From an uncultured Dehalococcoidia bacterium (GTDB lineage Bacteria; Chloroflexota; Dehalococcoidia; Lucifugimonadales; UBA1127), in the NCBI GenBank assembly GCA_951812285.1, contig OX638292.1, positions 2,317,001 through 2,381,000 on the forward strand: 64,000 bases of DNA, given 5' to 3'. Under the pieces are notes generated by a model. The model was given only the letters and a program-made list of their open reading frames with translations, searched no databases and was not told where the DNA came from. A program made the translations under genes and the position numbers. Positions 43,477 to 52,569 of this stretch are shown piece by piece (positions within the stretch are counted from its first letter, which is position 1; each line of letters opens with the position of its first letter).

Positions 43477-43902
43477 ATGGTCAGCATGAACAAGGTCATC
43501 ATCATCGGCCACCTGGGCCGCGATCCTGAGATGCGCTACACCCCCCAGGGCACGGCAGTGACGGATTTCTCCGTGGCCACGTCACGCAGCTACACAGACG
43601 GCATGGGAGAACGGCGTGAGGAGACGGACTGGTTTCGGGTCAGCGCGTGGCGACAGCTGGCGGAGCTCTGCAACCAGTACCTGCAAAAGGGAAGCCTGGT
43701 GTACGTAGAGGGCCGCCTGCACGTCCGAAGCTATGAAGCGAATGATGGCTCAACGCGCTTTTCGAGCGACGTTACAGCCAACGAAGTCCGGTTCCTGAAC
43801 CGGCCTGACCGGGGAGGCGAGGGCCAGTCCGGCGGCGGTTTCAGCGGAGGGGGCGGCGGGTTCGGCAGCGGGCCGACGGAGCCCGACGACCTGCCCTTCT
43901 AG
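43477..43902 (+). CDS. ssb: Single-stranded DNA-binding protein
   Basis: A 141-residue SSB: OB-fold with NKVIIIGHLGRDPEMRYTPQ, then TDWFRVSAWRQLAELC and LVYVEGRLHV, a Gly-rich tail and the acidic tip PDDLPF that recruits partner proteins. AAGGGG precedes the ATG by 5 bases. It lies between rpsF and rpsR in a standard arrangement. Confidence 0.97.
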   Translation: MVSMNKVIIIGHLGRDPEMRYTPQGTAVTDFSVATSRSYTDGMGERREETDWFRVSAWRQLAELCNQYLQKGSLVYVEGRLHVRSYEANDGSTRFSSDVTANEVRFLNRPDRGGEGQSGGGFSGGGGGFGSGPTEPDDLPF

Positions 43903-43943
43903 CACGAGCGACACAATGAGCAACGTGGAGGACCGTTAGCGTT

Positions 43944-44327
43944 ATGACGACAACTGGAGAACAGACCGGACCGCCGGCGGGTGCGCCAAGCGGCGGGCCC
44001 TCAGGGCCACGACCCGGCGGCGGGCCATCGGGGCCGCGGCCCAGCGGCGGCCCGCGAGGCCGTGGCGGTGGGCGTGGACGACGCTTCTACCCGCCGCGCC
44101 GGCGCGTATGCGCCTTTTGCGTGGAGAAGAAGATCGTCATCGACTACAAGAACGTCGGGATGCTGCGCCGCTACATCACGGAGCGGGCGCGCATCAGCCC
44201 GCGGCGCCGGACGGGCACCTGCGCCCGGCACCAGCGCATTCTGTCGGAAGCGATCAAGCGGGCGCGGCAGATCGCACTGCTGCCATTCACGCCGGAACAC
44301 GTCCGGGTTACTGGCTGGCACGGTTAG
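43944..44327 (+). CDS. rpsR: Ribosomal protein S18 with Gly/Pro-rich N-terminal extension
   Basis: A 127-residue S18. The core ([50 protein letters not shown]) starts near residue 53; CAFC and the later Cys suggest the zinc-type (C+) form. About 45 residues of repeated [13 protein letters not shown] sequence precede it, about twice the usual length ahead of the core. It is last of the rpsF-ssb-rpsR set. Confidence 0.95.
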   Translation: MTTTGEQTGPPAGAPSGGPSGPRPGGGPSGPRPSGGPRGRGGGRGRRFYPPRRRVCAFCVEKKIVIDYKNVGMLRRYITERARISPRRRTGTCARHQRILSEAIKRARQIALLPFTPEHVRVTGWHG

Positions 44328-44430
44328 GCGCGGCCACGGATTGTCCCAACGCGCACCCTCGACAGAGAATGCGCATTGAGGTTGCAACCTCCACGGCCAT
44401 TCAAGCGTTTATAGTTCATATAGCCCACCA

Positions 44431-44452
44431 CCCGCCGCCATGCTGCGGCGGG
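44431..44452 (+). terminator. Hairpin after rpsR
   Basis: CCCGCCGC (44431-44438) pairs with GCGGCGGG (44445-44452). A/T-rich sequence lies upstream rather than downstream, so it is a weak terminator candidate. Confidence 0.4.
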
Positions 44453-44492
44453 CTGTCATGCAACCAGACATAGCAGCAGGGAAAAGGACACG

Positions 44493-45563
44493 TTGGAAAG
44501 ACAGCGCATTCTGGCAGCCAACCTCGGCAGGCGCAATCGAGGGTCCAACCTGGAGCGCGACAAGCGACGACAGCGCGTGGCCGTCGGCATCGCGGTGTTC
44601 GTCATCTTGCTCGTTATCACCATCCCCATCTACGGGTGGGTAACCACCTTCGTCCTGCCGCCTCGCGAGGTCATTGTCCGCGTCAATGACGTGGAGTACG
44701 ACATGGGCTACCTGGTGAAGCTCATGCGCATGGTGCAGCGCCAGACTGAAGCGTCCGGCCAGCAGGTGAACCTCGGCACCGTGCCGTTCCAGATGGTGCA
44801 GGACCTGGCGACCAACGAGCTCATCGTGCAGGGCGCGCAGGCACGGGGGATCCAGGTGACCGACGAGGAGTTGGAAGCCGAGCTGCGGTTGCGCGTCCTC
44901 GGCCCGGTGGACCCGGAGTCCACGTCAACGCCGGCGGAGATCGAGACGGAGTTCCAGGAGACCTACCGGCAGTTCCTGAACCAGGTCCAGGTGACGGACG
45001 ACGAGTACCGGGAGATTGTCGCGAGGGACATGTACCGTATCAGGCTCGAGGAGGTCCTCGGCGAGACCGTCCCCAAGGAGCAGGAGCACATCCACCTGTA
45101 CGCGATTCAGGTGCCGACGCAGGAAGATGTGGAGGAAGCCCGGACCAAGTTCGAGAGGGGCTCGACCTTCGCCGATCTCGTGGAGGAGTACGCCCCTCCC
45201 GGCAGTGAGACGCTCCGCCGCGAAGGCGAGGTGGGCTGGCTGCCGCGCGGCGTGCTGGAGGAATACGTCGCGGATCTCGTTTTCGACGAGCTGCCCGTGG
45301 GCGAACTCTCCGAGGGCGTCCTCGAATACGACACAAACTCCAATCAGGACTTCTTCATCATCTACTACGTGGCGGATCGGGAGGAGTCCCGCACGGTTGA
45401 ACAGGAGAACCTCGAGATCCTGCAGTCCCAGGTCGTTGCCGACTGGGTCACTGAGGAGCGGCGGCGACAGGACGTCGTGACGGACTTCGACTCCAACCAA
45501 TACGCGTGGCTTGCCCAGAAACTCCGGCTGACCACCGTCATCCCCACCCCCACGGCCCGGTAG
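44493..45563 (+). CDS. SurA/PrsA-like peptidyl-prolyl isomerase, membrane anchored
   Basis: A 356-residue foldase. A charged cytoplasmic N-terminus is followed by one membrane helix (about 29-51, VAVGIAVFVILLVITIPIYG) and then a SurA_N-like helical region. The parvulin-type domain lies near 200-300 (HLYAIQVPTQEDVEEARTKF, then GWLPRGVLEEYVADLVFDEL). It should assist folding of exported proteins. The start is TTG 44493 with GGGAAAAGG upstream. It is 14 bases before hom on the same strand. Confidence 0.85.
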   Translation: MERQRILAANLGRRNRGSNLERDKRRQRVAVGIAVFVILLVITIPIYGWVTTFVLPPREVIVRVNDVEYDMGYLVKLMRMVQRQTEASGQQVNLGTVPFQMVQDLATNELIVQGAQARGIQVTDEELEAELRLRVLGPVDPESTSTPAEIETEFQETYRQFLNQVQVTDDEYREIVARDMYRIRLEEVLGETVPKEQEHIHLYAIQVPTQEDVEEARTKFERGSTFADLVEEYAPPGSETLRREGEVGWLPRGVLEEYVADLVFDELPVGELSEGVLEYDTNSNQDFFIIYYVADREESRTVEQENLEILQSQVVADWVTEERRRQDVVTDFDSNQYAWLAQKLRLTTVIPTPTAR

Positions 45564-45577
45564 CGGGAGCCGTTCGC

Positions 45578-46867
45578 ATGACCGAGAAGAGCGCCCTTGG
45601 CGTTGGCCTGCTTGGATTGGGCGTCATCGGCAGCCACGTGGCAGCCCGCCTGCTCGACCCCACGACCGCCAACGCCTTCGGGCGTCCTGTAGAACTGCGC
45701 AGGGTACTGGTGCGGCGCCTCGACGCCCCCCGAAGCGTCGCGCTGCCGGACGGCGTGCTCACCGACGACTTCACCGACGTGCTCGAGGATGACGGCATCG
45801 ACATCGTCATCGAGGCGATGGGCGGCGAGCACCCGGCGCTCGACCACCTCACACAGCTGCTGTCACGCGGCGTCAGCGTTGTCACCGCCAACAAGGAGGT
45901 GGTGGCCAAACACGGCCCCGCGCTCATGGCGGCGGCGCGCTCGTCCGGCGCGCGCCTGCGGTACGAGGCAAGCGTCGGCGGGGGCATTCCCATCATCGGC
46001 CCGCTGCAGGACGACCTGCTGGCCAACGACATCAGCTCTGTGCGCGCCATCATCAACGGCACCACCAACTACATCCTGACCAAGATGTCGCAGGAGGGGC
46101 TGGCCTTCGGCGATGCCCTGCGGCAGGCGCAGGAGCTGGGCTACGCGGAGCCCGACCCGGCCAACGACATCGAGGGGCGGGATGCCGTCTACAAGCTGGC
46201 GATCCTGGCGTCGCTGGCCTTCCACACCACCGTCACCCCGGACGAGGTCCACTGCGAGGGCATCACGGCGCTGGAGGCCGACGACTTCCAGTACGCGCAC
46301 GAGCTTGGCTACGAGATCAAGCTGCTGGCCATCGCGCAGCGCATCGACGGGGCCGTGCAGGCGCGCGTTCACCCGGCGCTGCTGCACCGCGAGACGATGC
46401 TGGCCAAGGTGGAGGGGCCCTTCAACGCCGTCGAGGTCGAGGGCGACCTGGTGGGGCCCGTCGTGTTCCACGGGCGGGGCGCGGGACCGGCGCCGACGGC
46501 CAGCGCCATCATCGGCGACCTGCTGGCGCTCGCCCGCGGCGAGGACTCGGCGCCCGGCGTGCAGATGGGGCAGCGGGGGCCGCTGCCGGTGCGGCCGATG
46601 CGGGAGCTGGAGACGCAGTACTACCTGCGGATCAGCGCCGCTGACCAGCCGGGGGTGCTGGCGCAGATCGCCCGGGCCTTCGGCGACCACACCATCAGCC
46701 TTGCCTCCGTCATCCAGAAGGACGCCGACGACCGGGCGGGAACGGCGGACCTCGTCATCACGACGCACCCGGCGCGCGAGGCGGCGATGCAGGCAGCGCT
46801 CGAGGACCTGAAGGGGCTCTCCGTCCTGACAGCGGTGCACAACCTGCTGCGTGTTGAGGCCGCGTGA
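45578..46867 (+). CDS. hom: Homoserine dehydrogenase
   Basis: A 429-residue NAD(P)H enzyme of threonine and methionine synthesis. GVGLLGLGVIGSHVAARL is the cofactor site, VVTANKEVVAKHG and SVGGGIPIIGPLQ the catalytic core, and NGTTNYILTKM the typical motif. A C-terminal ACT domain (from LETQYYLRISAADQPGVLAQ) allows threonine feedback. ATG 45578 is preceded by GGGAG; the upstream extension of the frame overlaps the foldase gene. thrC follows 59 bases later. Confidence 0.96.
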   Translation: MTEKSALGVGLLGLGVIGSHVAARLLDPTTANAFGRPVELRRVLVRRLDAPRSVALPDGVLTDDFTDVLEDDGIDIVIEAMGGEHPALDHLTQLLSRGVSVVTANKEVVAKHGPALMAAARSSGARLRYEASVGGGIPIIGPLQDDLLANDISSVRAIINGTTNYILTKMSQEGLAFGDALRQAQELGYAEPDPANDIEGRDAVYKLAILASLAFHTTVTPDEVHCEGITALEADDFQYAHELGYEIKLLAIAQRIDGAVQARVHPALLHRETMLAKVEGPFNAVEVEGDLVGPVVFHGRGAGPAPTASAIIGDLLALARGEDSAPGVQMGQRGPLPVRPMRELETQYYLRISAADQPGVLAQIARAFGDHTISLASVIQKDADDRAGTADLVITTHPAREAAMQAALEDLKGLSVLTAVHNLLRVEAA

Positions 46868-46926
46868 CCCCTACCAAGTTCCCCGCCCAACGGTTATTCT
46901 GTCACTAGCGCAATACGGAGTATTGA

Positions 46927-47982
46927 ATGAACCAGGGCGTCCTCCAGACGTACCACGAGTTCCTCCCCATAACCACCTCCACGCCGATGATTTCATTGGG
47001 AGAGGGGGGCACCCCACTGGTGCGCTCCCACCGGATGGCGGCGGAGCTTGGGCTGGAGAACCTCTACTTCAAGCTGGAAGGCTGCAACCCCACCGGCTCT
47101 TTCAAGGACCGCGGCATGGTGATGGCCGTGGCAAACGCCATAGAGAACCAGAGCCGGACGATCATCTGCGCTTCCACGGGCAACACCAGCGCTTCGGCGG
47201 CCGCCTACGGCGCCCATTGCAACCTCTCGACGGTTGTGCTGGTGCCGAAGGGGAACGTGGCGCGGGGCAAGATCGCGCAGGCCATCGCGTACGGGGCGCA
47301 CATCCTGCTCATCAACGGCAGCTTCGACCGCGCGCTGGCCATCGTGCGCGAGCTCTCGGAGCGGCACCCCATCGCGCTGGTCAACTCCGTCAACCCGTAC
47401 CGCATCCAGGGGCAGAAGACGGCGGCATTCGAGATCACAGACGCCCTTGGTGACGCGCCGGACTACCTGTGCATCCCCGTGGGCAACGCCGGGAACATCA
47501 CCGCCTACTGGAAGGGCTTCAAAGAGTACCACGAGATGGAGTACGCCACGCACACGCCGCACATGTACGGCTTCCAGGCGGAGGGCGCGGCGCCCATTGT
47601 GCGCGGGGCAATCGTGGAGGACCCCGAGACGATCGCCACGGCCATCCGCATCGGCAACCCGGCGAGCTGGCAGACGGCAGTGGAGGCGCGTGACGAGTCC
47701 GGCGGGCTCATCGACGCGGTGACAGACGAGGAGATCCTGGCGGCGTACAAGCTGCTGGCGCGGCTGGAGGGCATCTTCTGCGAGCCGGCATCTGCGGCGT
47801 CCGTGGCCGGGCTCATCAAGAGCGTCGGCAGCGGACTCATCGCGAAGGACAAGACGGTCGTCTGCATCCTGACGGGCACGGGTTTGAAGGACCCTGACCT
47901 GGCCAACCAGATTGCGGACATCCCCCTCCGGGAGCTCTCCGCAGAGTCCGACGAGGTTGAGCGGGTTATTCTCTCCCTCTAG
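46927..47982 (+). CDS. thrC: Threonine synthase
   Basis: A 351-residue PLP enzyme that converts phosphohomoserine to threonine. Lys60 in [12 protein letters not shown] binds [18 protein letters not shown] is the phosphate-binding loop and [13 protein letters not shown] the second one. It is of the short bacterial class. It directly follows hom, so the last threonine steps are co-located; homoserine kinase is not in the window. ACGGAG is the ribosome binding site. Confidence 0.96.
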   Translation: MNQGVLQTYHEFLPITTSTPMISLGEGGTPLVRSHRMAAELGLENLYFKLEGCNPTGSFKDRGMVMAVANAIENQSRTIICASTGNTSASAAAYGAHCNLSTVVLVPKGNVARGKIAQAIAYGAHILLINGSFDRALAIVRELSERHPIALVNSVNPYRIQGQKTAAFEITDALGDAPDYLCIPVGNAGNITAYWKGFKEYHEMEYATHTPHMYGFQAEGAAPIVRGAIVEDPETIATAIRIGNPASWQTAVEARDESGGLIDAVTDEEILAAYKLLARLEGIFCEPASAASVAGLIKSVGSGLIAKDKTVVCILTGTGLKDPDLANQIADIPLRELSAESDEVERVILSL

Positions 47983-48059
47983 AGACAACGCTGCCCTTCC
48001 CCAGCTGCGTATGTTGCCCCTCTCTATCCCTCCATGACGGTTGCGCACCACGAACGCGT

Positions 48060-48740
48060 TCACCCCACACGGCGGTAGACCATCGCATTGCCGTCCTTGC
48101 CGCAGATCTCGGCGATGCCACCCTCGCGGAAGCAGTAGGCGGCCTGTTGGGCGAGGCTCCGCGATGACTTCATGACCGCTGCTAAGTCGTTAGTCGTGAA
48201 CTGCTCGGGGAGAGCGGCGTTGACCATTGCGAACAGGTCGGCCATCGACGCGACGGTGTGCGTCTCGACGACGTCCAGCAGGCGCCGGTCGACGCGGGTG
48301 TAGCCCGGACGGCGCCAGCGGCGGCGGACCCTCGGCGTGCGCACCTCTTCCTCGACGGTCATCACGACGTCGAGGGTCAGGTTGGGGTGCGCGAGCAGCG
48401 CCGGGATGCTGACCAACGCCGCGAAGACGTCGAAGACGGAGCCGTGCCGTGGCGACCTGCGCCGCTTCGGCGACGGGCCCGGAGCGTCCTGCAGGTTGAC
48501 GATGTAACGGTCGCGGGGGATGGGGTGCACGAGCGTGACCGGAAACGATTCGAGGAGTTTTCCCAGCTTGCTCTTGAGCGGACCGAAGTTGCCGGTCTGG
48601 ACCTCAACGATGCGACCACCGGTGACCACGTCCGCGACGAAGCCGTCGATGGCCTGCTCGGTGGCGCTGCCGGCGACGGCGTAGCGCTCCTTCAGCGCGC
48701 GGTGCAGCGATTGCTCGTTGAGCTCACCGATGCGCGTCAT
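48060..48740 (-). CDS. Uncharacterised protein with PD-(D/E)XK-like nuclease motif
   Basis: A 226-residue protein from ATG 48740. Near the N-terminus it has the order Glu30, Asp37 (GFVADVV) and Glu46-x-Gln48 (RIVEVQTGNF), with Lys57 and Lys60 following; this resembles a restriction-like PD-(D/E)XK core. A basic middle (KRRRSPRH, RRRWRRPG) and a C-terminal winged-helix-like part (LAQQAAYCFREGGIAEICG) suggest nucleic-acid binding. I know of such proteins only as conserved hypotheticals. It is not adjacent to a methyltransferase. The nuclease idea is inference. Confidence 0.7.
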   Translation of the reverse strand: MTRIGELNEQSLHRALKERYAVAGSATEQAIDGFVADVVTGGRIVEVQTGNFGPLKSKLGKLLESFPVTLVHPIPRDRYIVNLQDAPGPSPKRRRSPRHGSVFDVFAALVSIPALLAHPNLTLDVVMTVEEEVRTPRVRRRWRRPGYTRVDRRLLDVVETHTVASMADLFAMVNAALPEQFTTNDLAAVMKSSRSLAQQAAYCFREGGIAEICGKDGNAMVYRRVG

Positions 48741-48812
48741 GACACGAGCATCGTAGGGGATGCGGCAGCGAGGGCGCAACAGCGGCGTGTCGGAGTAGCG
48801 GGGGTGCCTCCG

Positions 48813-49511
48813 CTAGCGGCGGAAGGTGACGCGGCGGAAGATCTCCGCGTACTCCACGCCCACAAGCTCACCGTTCTGCTTGACTCGGGCGCGGGAGAAG
48901 TCGCCGGGGTTGCGGCCGCCAAACTGGCTGGCGTGCTTGGCCAGCGCTTCAATCTTCTGGTCCACGGTCTCGGTGACGTCGCAATAGACGTCGGGGTCCT
49001 CGGAGCCCCAGAACAGGATGGCGCCCACCTTGTGCGGCTCGAGGCCGGCGGCGCGGTGCTCGGGGAAGTGGTGGATGTCGCGGGCGTAGGGGAAGCATGC
49101 GTCCTGCGCCACGACGCCGATGGTGCGATGGTCGCGGTGGCCGTGGTTCAGCCGGTGATAGGGCTCTGTGGTCAGCACGACGTCCGGCTTAAAGCGGCGG
49201 ATGGCCTCAACCAGCTGGCCGCGGAACTCGCGGGAGTCCTCCAACCCGCCGTCCGGGTTGCGCAGGTTAACGACTTCCTTGATGCCCATGGCCCGTGCGG
49301 CTTCCGCCTGCTCCTGCTCGCGCGTCTCGATGAGGTCCTCAGGGGAGACGTTCGGGTCGCTGGTGCCGGCGCGGCCGTCGGTCGCGAGGACAAGGAAGAC
49401 CTCGGCGCCCTCGTTGACCCACTTGACCACCGTGCCGCCGCAGCCGCCCTCGGCGTCGTCGGGATGAGGGGTGAATACCAGGGCGCGTTCCGGCGTTTCC
49501 AACGGCTCCAT
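48813..49511 (-). CDS. PIG-L/LmbE-family deacetylase
   Basis: A 232-residue zinc N-deacetylase of the PIG-L family. The metal motif PHPDDAE is at residues 15-21, and the second His group NHGHRDHRTI near 120-130. The family includes MshB, BshB and GlcNAc-PI deacetylase, which act on N-acetylglucosaminyl compounds. AGGAGGACA precedes the ATG. A two-domain GNAT acetyltransferase starts 174 bases away on the other strand, and a MshA-like glycosyltransferase lies 2 kb further, so a thiol cofactor or glycoside pathway is possible. Confidence 0.9.
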   Translation of the reverse strand: MEPLETPERALVFTPHPDDAEGGCGGTVVKWVNEGAEVFLVLATDGRAGTSDPNVSPEDLIETREQEQAEAARAMGIKEVVNLRNPDGGLEDSREFRGQLVEAIRRFKPDVVLTTEPYHRLNHGHRDHRTIGVVAQDACFPYARDIHHFPEHRAAGLEPHKVGAILFWGSEDPDVYCDVTETVDQKIEALAKHASQFGGRNPGDFSRARVKQNGELVGVEYAEIFRRVTFRR

Positions 49512-49684
49512 AGACGTGTCCTCCTTGATTGCCTGGGCGTAGGTAGCCCGAGGTGGTGTCGTGGCGCCGCGCGTGCGGCTCTGTGCATGGGAAGGGGCTG
49601 CGCCCGGCGGCCTCTCCGAGGCGAGGGCGGCTTGGCAGTCACTCTGCTACAATGAGCTATCCTTGTCAAGGCACGCCGCACCTT

Positions 49685-50608
49685 ATGACGACTCCACGAC
49701 CGCGCCTCCATGCCTTCTCCTGGGACCGCCTCGACGACTTCGCGGCCCTTGTGAACGCAGTGCAGGGGCTGGAGGGCACACCCGCCGCCGTCGATCCCGC
49801 TTTCATGGAAGAGCGCCTCCGCGTGCCCGGCATGGACGCCGAGTCCGACTGCCTCCTCGCGTCGATGGACGGGGCGCTCATTGGCTACACGCTGCTGAAC
49901 TGGGAGCTGCCCATCGGCTGCGTGGTGTTTGAGGGCGGCGTGCTGCCCGAGCGGCGCCGCGGGGGCATCGGCGGGGCGCTCTTTGCGTGGGCGAAGGAGC
50001 GCGGGCGGGGCCGGGGGGCCGCGGTGGCGAGGGCGCCGTCGCCGGAGACAGACGCCGAGCTGGCAGGCTTCTTGCTGGCGCAGGGGTTCGGTGAGGTCCG
50101 CCTGCACGACATCATGCACTGGGCCAGCGCGTCGCTGCCGGAGCCGGAGTTGCCGGCGGGCATCGTCTCGCGCCTCTTCCGCGCCGGCGACGAGGCTCCG
50201 CTTGCCGAGGCGCAGAACGCTGCCTTCGACGGGCAGTGGGGGTTCTCGCCCAACACCATCGAGCAGGTCGCCTACGCCGTCGGACTGAGCCGCGTGACGC
50301 CGGAGGGCGTGGCGCTGTTGCTCGACGGCGACGACGTGGCCGCCTACTGTCTGACGCAGACCGTCGGCCAAGCGCCGGAGCTGGCGGGGAGCGTCTTTAT
50401 GCTGGGGGCGCACCCGCGCTACCAGGGACTCGGGCTTGGCAGGGCCGCGCTGCTGGCCGGCATGCGGCTGCTGCTGGACCGCGGCGTCAAGACGATCGAG
50501 CTCACGGTCGACGCGGCGAACGAGGCGGCCAAGCAGCTCTACGCTTCCGTCGGGTACCAGCGGGTGAACGGGCGCCGGTGGTTTGAGGCGGACCTCCGCG
50601 GAGGCTAG
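49685..50608 (+). CDS. Two-domain GNAT acetyltransferase
   Basis: A 307-residue protein with two GNAT domains. The N-terminal one has VLPERRRGGIGGALFAWAKE, the C-terminal one MLGAHPRYQGLGLGRAALLA (acetyl-CoA loop) and ANEAAKQLYASVGYQ. This is the plan of mycothiol synthase (MshD), though similar proteins have other amine acceptors. ATG 49685 is chosen as the start of the folded part; TACAAT at 49648-49653 could be its -10. It converges with and overlaps the DUF502 gene by four bases. Confidence 0.82.
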   Translation: MTTPRPRLHAFSWDRLDDFAALVNAVQGLEGTPAAVDPAFMEERLRVPGMDAESDCLLASMDGALIGYTLLNWELPIGCVVFEGGVLPERRRGGIGGALFAWAKERGRGRGAAVARAPSPETDAELAGFLLAQGFGEVRLHDIMHWASASLPEPELPAGIVSRLFRAGDEAPLAEAQNAAFDGQWGFSPNTIEQVAYAVGLSRVTPEGVALLLDGDDVAAYCLTQTVGQAPELAGSVFMLGAHPRYQGLGLGRAALLAGMRLLLDRGVKTIELTVDAANEAAKQLYASVGYQRVNGRRWFEADLRGG

Positions 50609-51351
50609 TCCATAATCGCCCGTTCGGACTCCTGGGCCAGTTCGACCGCACCATTATCCCCATTTTGCAGGCGCTGCTTGCGCTCGAAGTGCTCGCGTGT
50701 GATCTCCTGGGACAGCACGCCGCCGGAGAAGATGATGCGCATCGCCTCGTCGAAGGTGATGTCCGTCGGTGTGACGTCATCTTCCTTCACGAAGGTCATG
50801 TAGCCGGATGAGGGGATGGGGATGGTGGGAATGTACACCGTCAGGTACTCGTCGCCGTTGGGCATGATGAAGCGGCTGGTGACCATGCCCAGAGCAAGGG
50901 CGCCAAGGCGCGGGTACTCGAGCACGACGACGGGCTGGTTGGACAGGGGGTTGTCCGAGGCGAACATGTCCACGACCTGCCGGACGACGCGGTAGAAGCT
51001 TCGCACCACGGGAATGCTCTCTATCGTGCCGTGCCAGATCCGCACAACCTGGGCGCCGACCACGGACCGAGCAGCGGAGCCGAGCGCGTACAGGAATCCG
51101 AGGATGATGACCACGATGGTGATCTGCAGCCAAGAACCCGAAATGAACGGTATGGGTCCCTCAAGTACATCAAAGAGCGGCAAGAGGAAGTTGTAGAGGA
51201 ACTCCCAGAGGAAACGGATGATGAAGATGGTCACGGCGAGGGGGATGATCAAGACAAGCCCAGTGACAAGGCGGTTCCGAACCTGTCCGGCCATCACACC
51301 TGAACGGAAACGGGCCAAGCGCAGTCGCTCCAGCATCTCGTCCTTGGTCAT
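50605..51351 (-). CDS. DUF502 membrane protein
   Basis: A 248-residue protein of the DUF502 family: two transmembrane helices (RLVTGLVLIIPLAVTIFIIR and ITIVVIILGFLYALGS), the conserved IESIPVVRSFYRVVRQVVD and a soluble beta domain (VVVLEYPRLGALALGMVTS). The role is unknown in bacteria. Its ATG overlaps the glycosyltransferase stop by four bases (ATGA type), so the two genes are coupled. Confidence 0.9.
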   Translation of the reverse strand: MTKDEMLERLRLARFRSGVMAGQVRNRLVTGLVLIIPLAVTIFIIRFLWEFLYNFLLPLFDVLEGPIPFISGSWLQITIVVIILGFLYALGSAARSVVGAQVVRIWHGTIESIPVVRSFYRVVRQVVDMFASDNPLSNQPVVVLEYPRLGALALGMVTSRFIMPNGDEYLTVYIPTIPIPSSGYMTFVKEDDVTPTDITFDEAMRIIFSGGVLSQEITREHFERKQRLQNGDNGAVELAQESERAIMD

Positions 51352-52556
51352 CGCACAGCCTCAGCGGTAAGCAGGCCGCAGTAGAACTCGGCGAACCGCC
51401 GACCGATGGCGTCCCACCCCATCTCTTCTGCGCGGCTGCGGCCCGCTCGGCCCATAGCGTCGCGCAGGCCGTCGTTGGCGAGCAGCACCTCGACGCGGTC
51501 AGCGTAGAGCTCCGGGGTATGCAGCGGGACGAGGTAGCCGGTCTCGCCGTCACGCACGAGGGAGGCGAGGCCGCCCGTCCGCGCGGCGACGACGGGCGTG
51601 CCGCACGCCATGGCCTCCAACGCCACGAGGCCGAAACTCTCGTACCACGAGGGCGCCAGCAGCACGTCCGCGGCGCTGTAGTACGTTGGGAGGCCGTCGT
51701 GCGGGACCGTGCCCGCGAACCGGACGCGTCCGTCCATGCCGAGAGTCTGCGCGAGCGCGCTCAGGCGCTCGGCCTCCGGGTCGTTGTTCAGATCGCCACC
51801 CACCAGCACCACCTCCACGTCATGCCGCTCCCGTAGCAGGGCGGCGGCGGACACTGCCAGATCATACCGCTTCAGCGGGTCGAACCGGCCCACGCACAGC
51901 AACACGCGCTTCCCGGCCAGCCCCAACCGCTCTCGCGCCTCGTCCCGGTCGAGGGGACGGAATGTGTCGACGTCGACGCCGCCGGGGAGCACGGTGACCC
52001 TGCTCCGCGGCGCCGCGTAGTGCTGTGCCAGCAAGTCGCGCTCGTGGCGGTCCGAGACGACGATGGCGTCGGCTGCCGCGACGATGCGACGCTCCGCGGG
52101 GCTGCGCTCGGGCGGCTCCTCGGCGCCGGGGTCGGCCAGCAGCTTTACCTCCGCCAGCGTGTGGAACGTGGCGGCCAGCCGCGCGCCCCACGCGGGGGCA
52201 AGCTCCAGACCGGCGAGGCCGGACAGCCAGTAGTGGCTGTGCGCGACGTCGTAGCTTGTGCCCTCGGCCATCGCGAAGGCATGGGCGCCGACGACGAATT
52301 CCGGCAGGTACGGCAGCAGCGGGCCTGCGACGGAGCTCGGCGGGCCGGCGTCGACGTGCACGAGGCGGACGCCCTCGCCCATGGCGGCGACCGGGGGGTC
52401 GCCGGCGTTGTGGCGGCGGGTGAAGATGTCGACCGTCGCGCCCTGCCGGCCGAGGGCCTGCGCGAGGTTGCGCACGTAAACGCTCATGCCTCCTGCTTCA
52501 CGCTCGCCAAGACGCGCCATCGGGCTCGAGTGGTAGCAGAGCATGGCGATGCGCAT
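51348..52556 (-). CDS. GT4 glycosyltransferase, MshA-like
   Basis: A 402-residue GT-B glycosyltransferase. The N-terminal REAGGMSVYVRNLAQALGRQ resembles the GGMNVYV of MshA and sucrose-phosphate synthases; the donor site shows VGRFDPLKRYD and the family EX7E pattern in ESFGLVALEAMACGTPVVAA. The donor is probably a UDP-sugar. The MshA resemblance with a nearby PIG-L deacetylase and double GNAT suggests, but does not show, a mycothiol-like route. Start overlaps no other gene; it is 14 bases after the acyltransferase gene stop on the same strand. Confidence 0.88.
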   Translation of the reverse strand: MRIAMLCYHSSPMARLGEREAGGMSVYVRNLAQALGRQGATVDIFTRRHNAGDPPVAAMGEGVRLVHVDAGPPSSVAGPLLPYLPEFVVGAHAFAMAEGTSYDVAHSHYWLSGLAGLELAPAWGARLAATFHTLAEVKLLADPGAEEPPERSPAERRIVAAADAIVVSDRHERDLLAQHYAAPRSRVTVLPGGVDVDTFRPLDRDEARERLGLAGKRVLLCVGRFDPLKRYDLAVSAAALLRERHDVEVVLVGGDLNNDPEAERLSALAQTLGMDGRVRFAGTVPHDGLPTYYSAADVLLAPSWYESFGLVALEAMACGTPVVAARTGGLASLVRDGETGYLVPLHTPELYADRVEVLLANDGLRDAMGRAGRSRAEEMGWDAIGRRFAEFYCGLLTAEAVR

Positions 52557-52569
52557 GGGCGTCCCGCTC

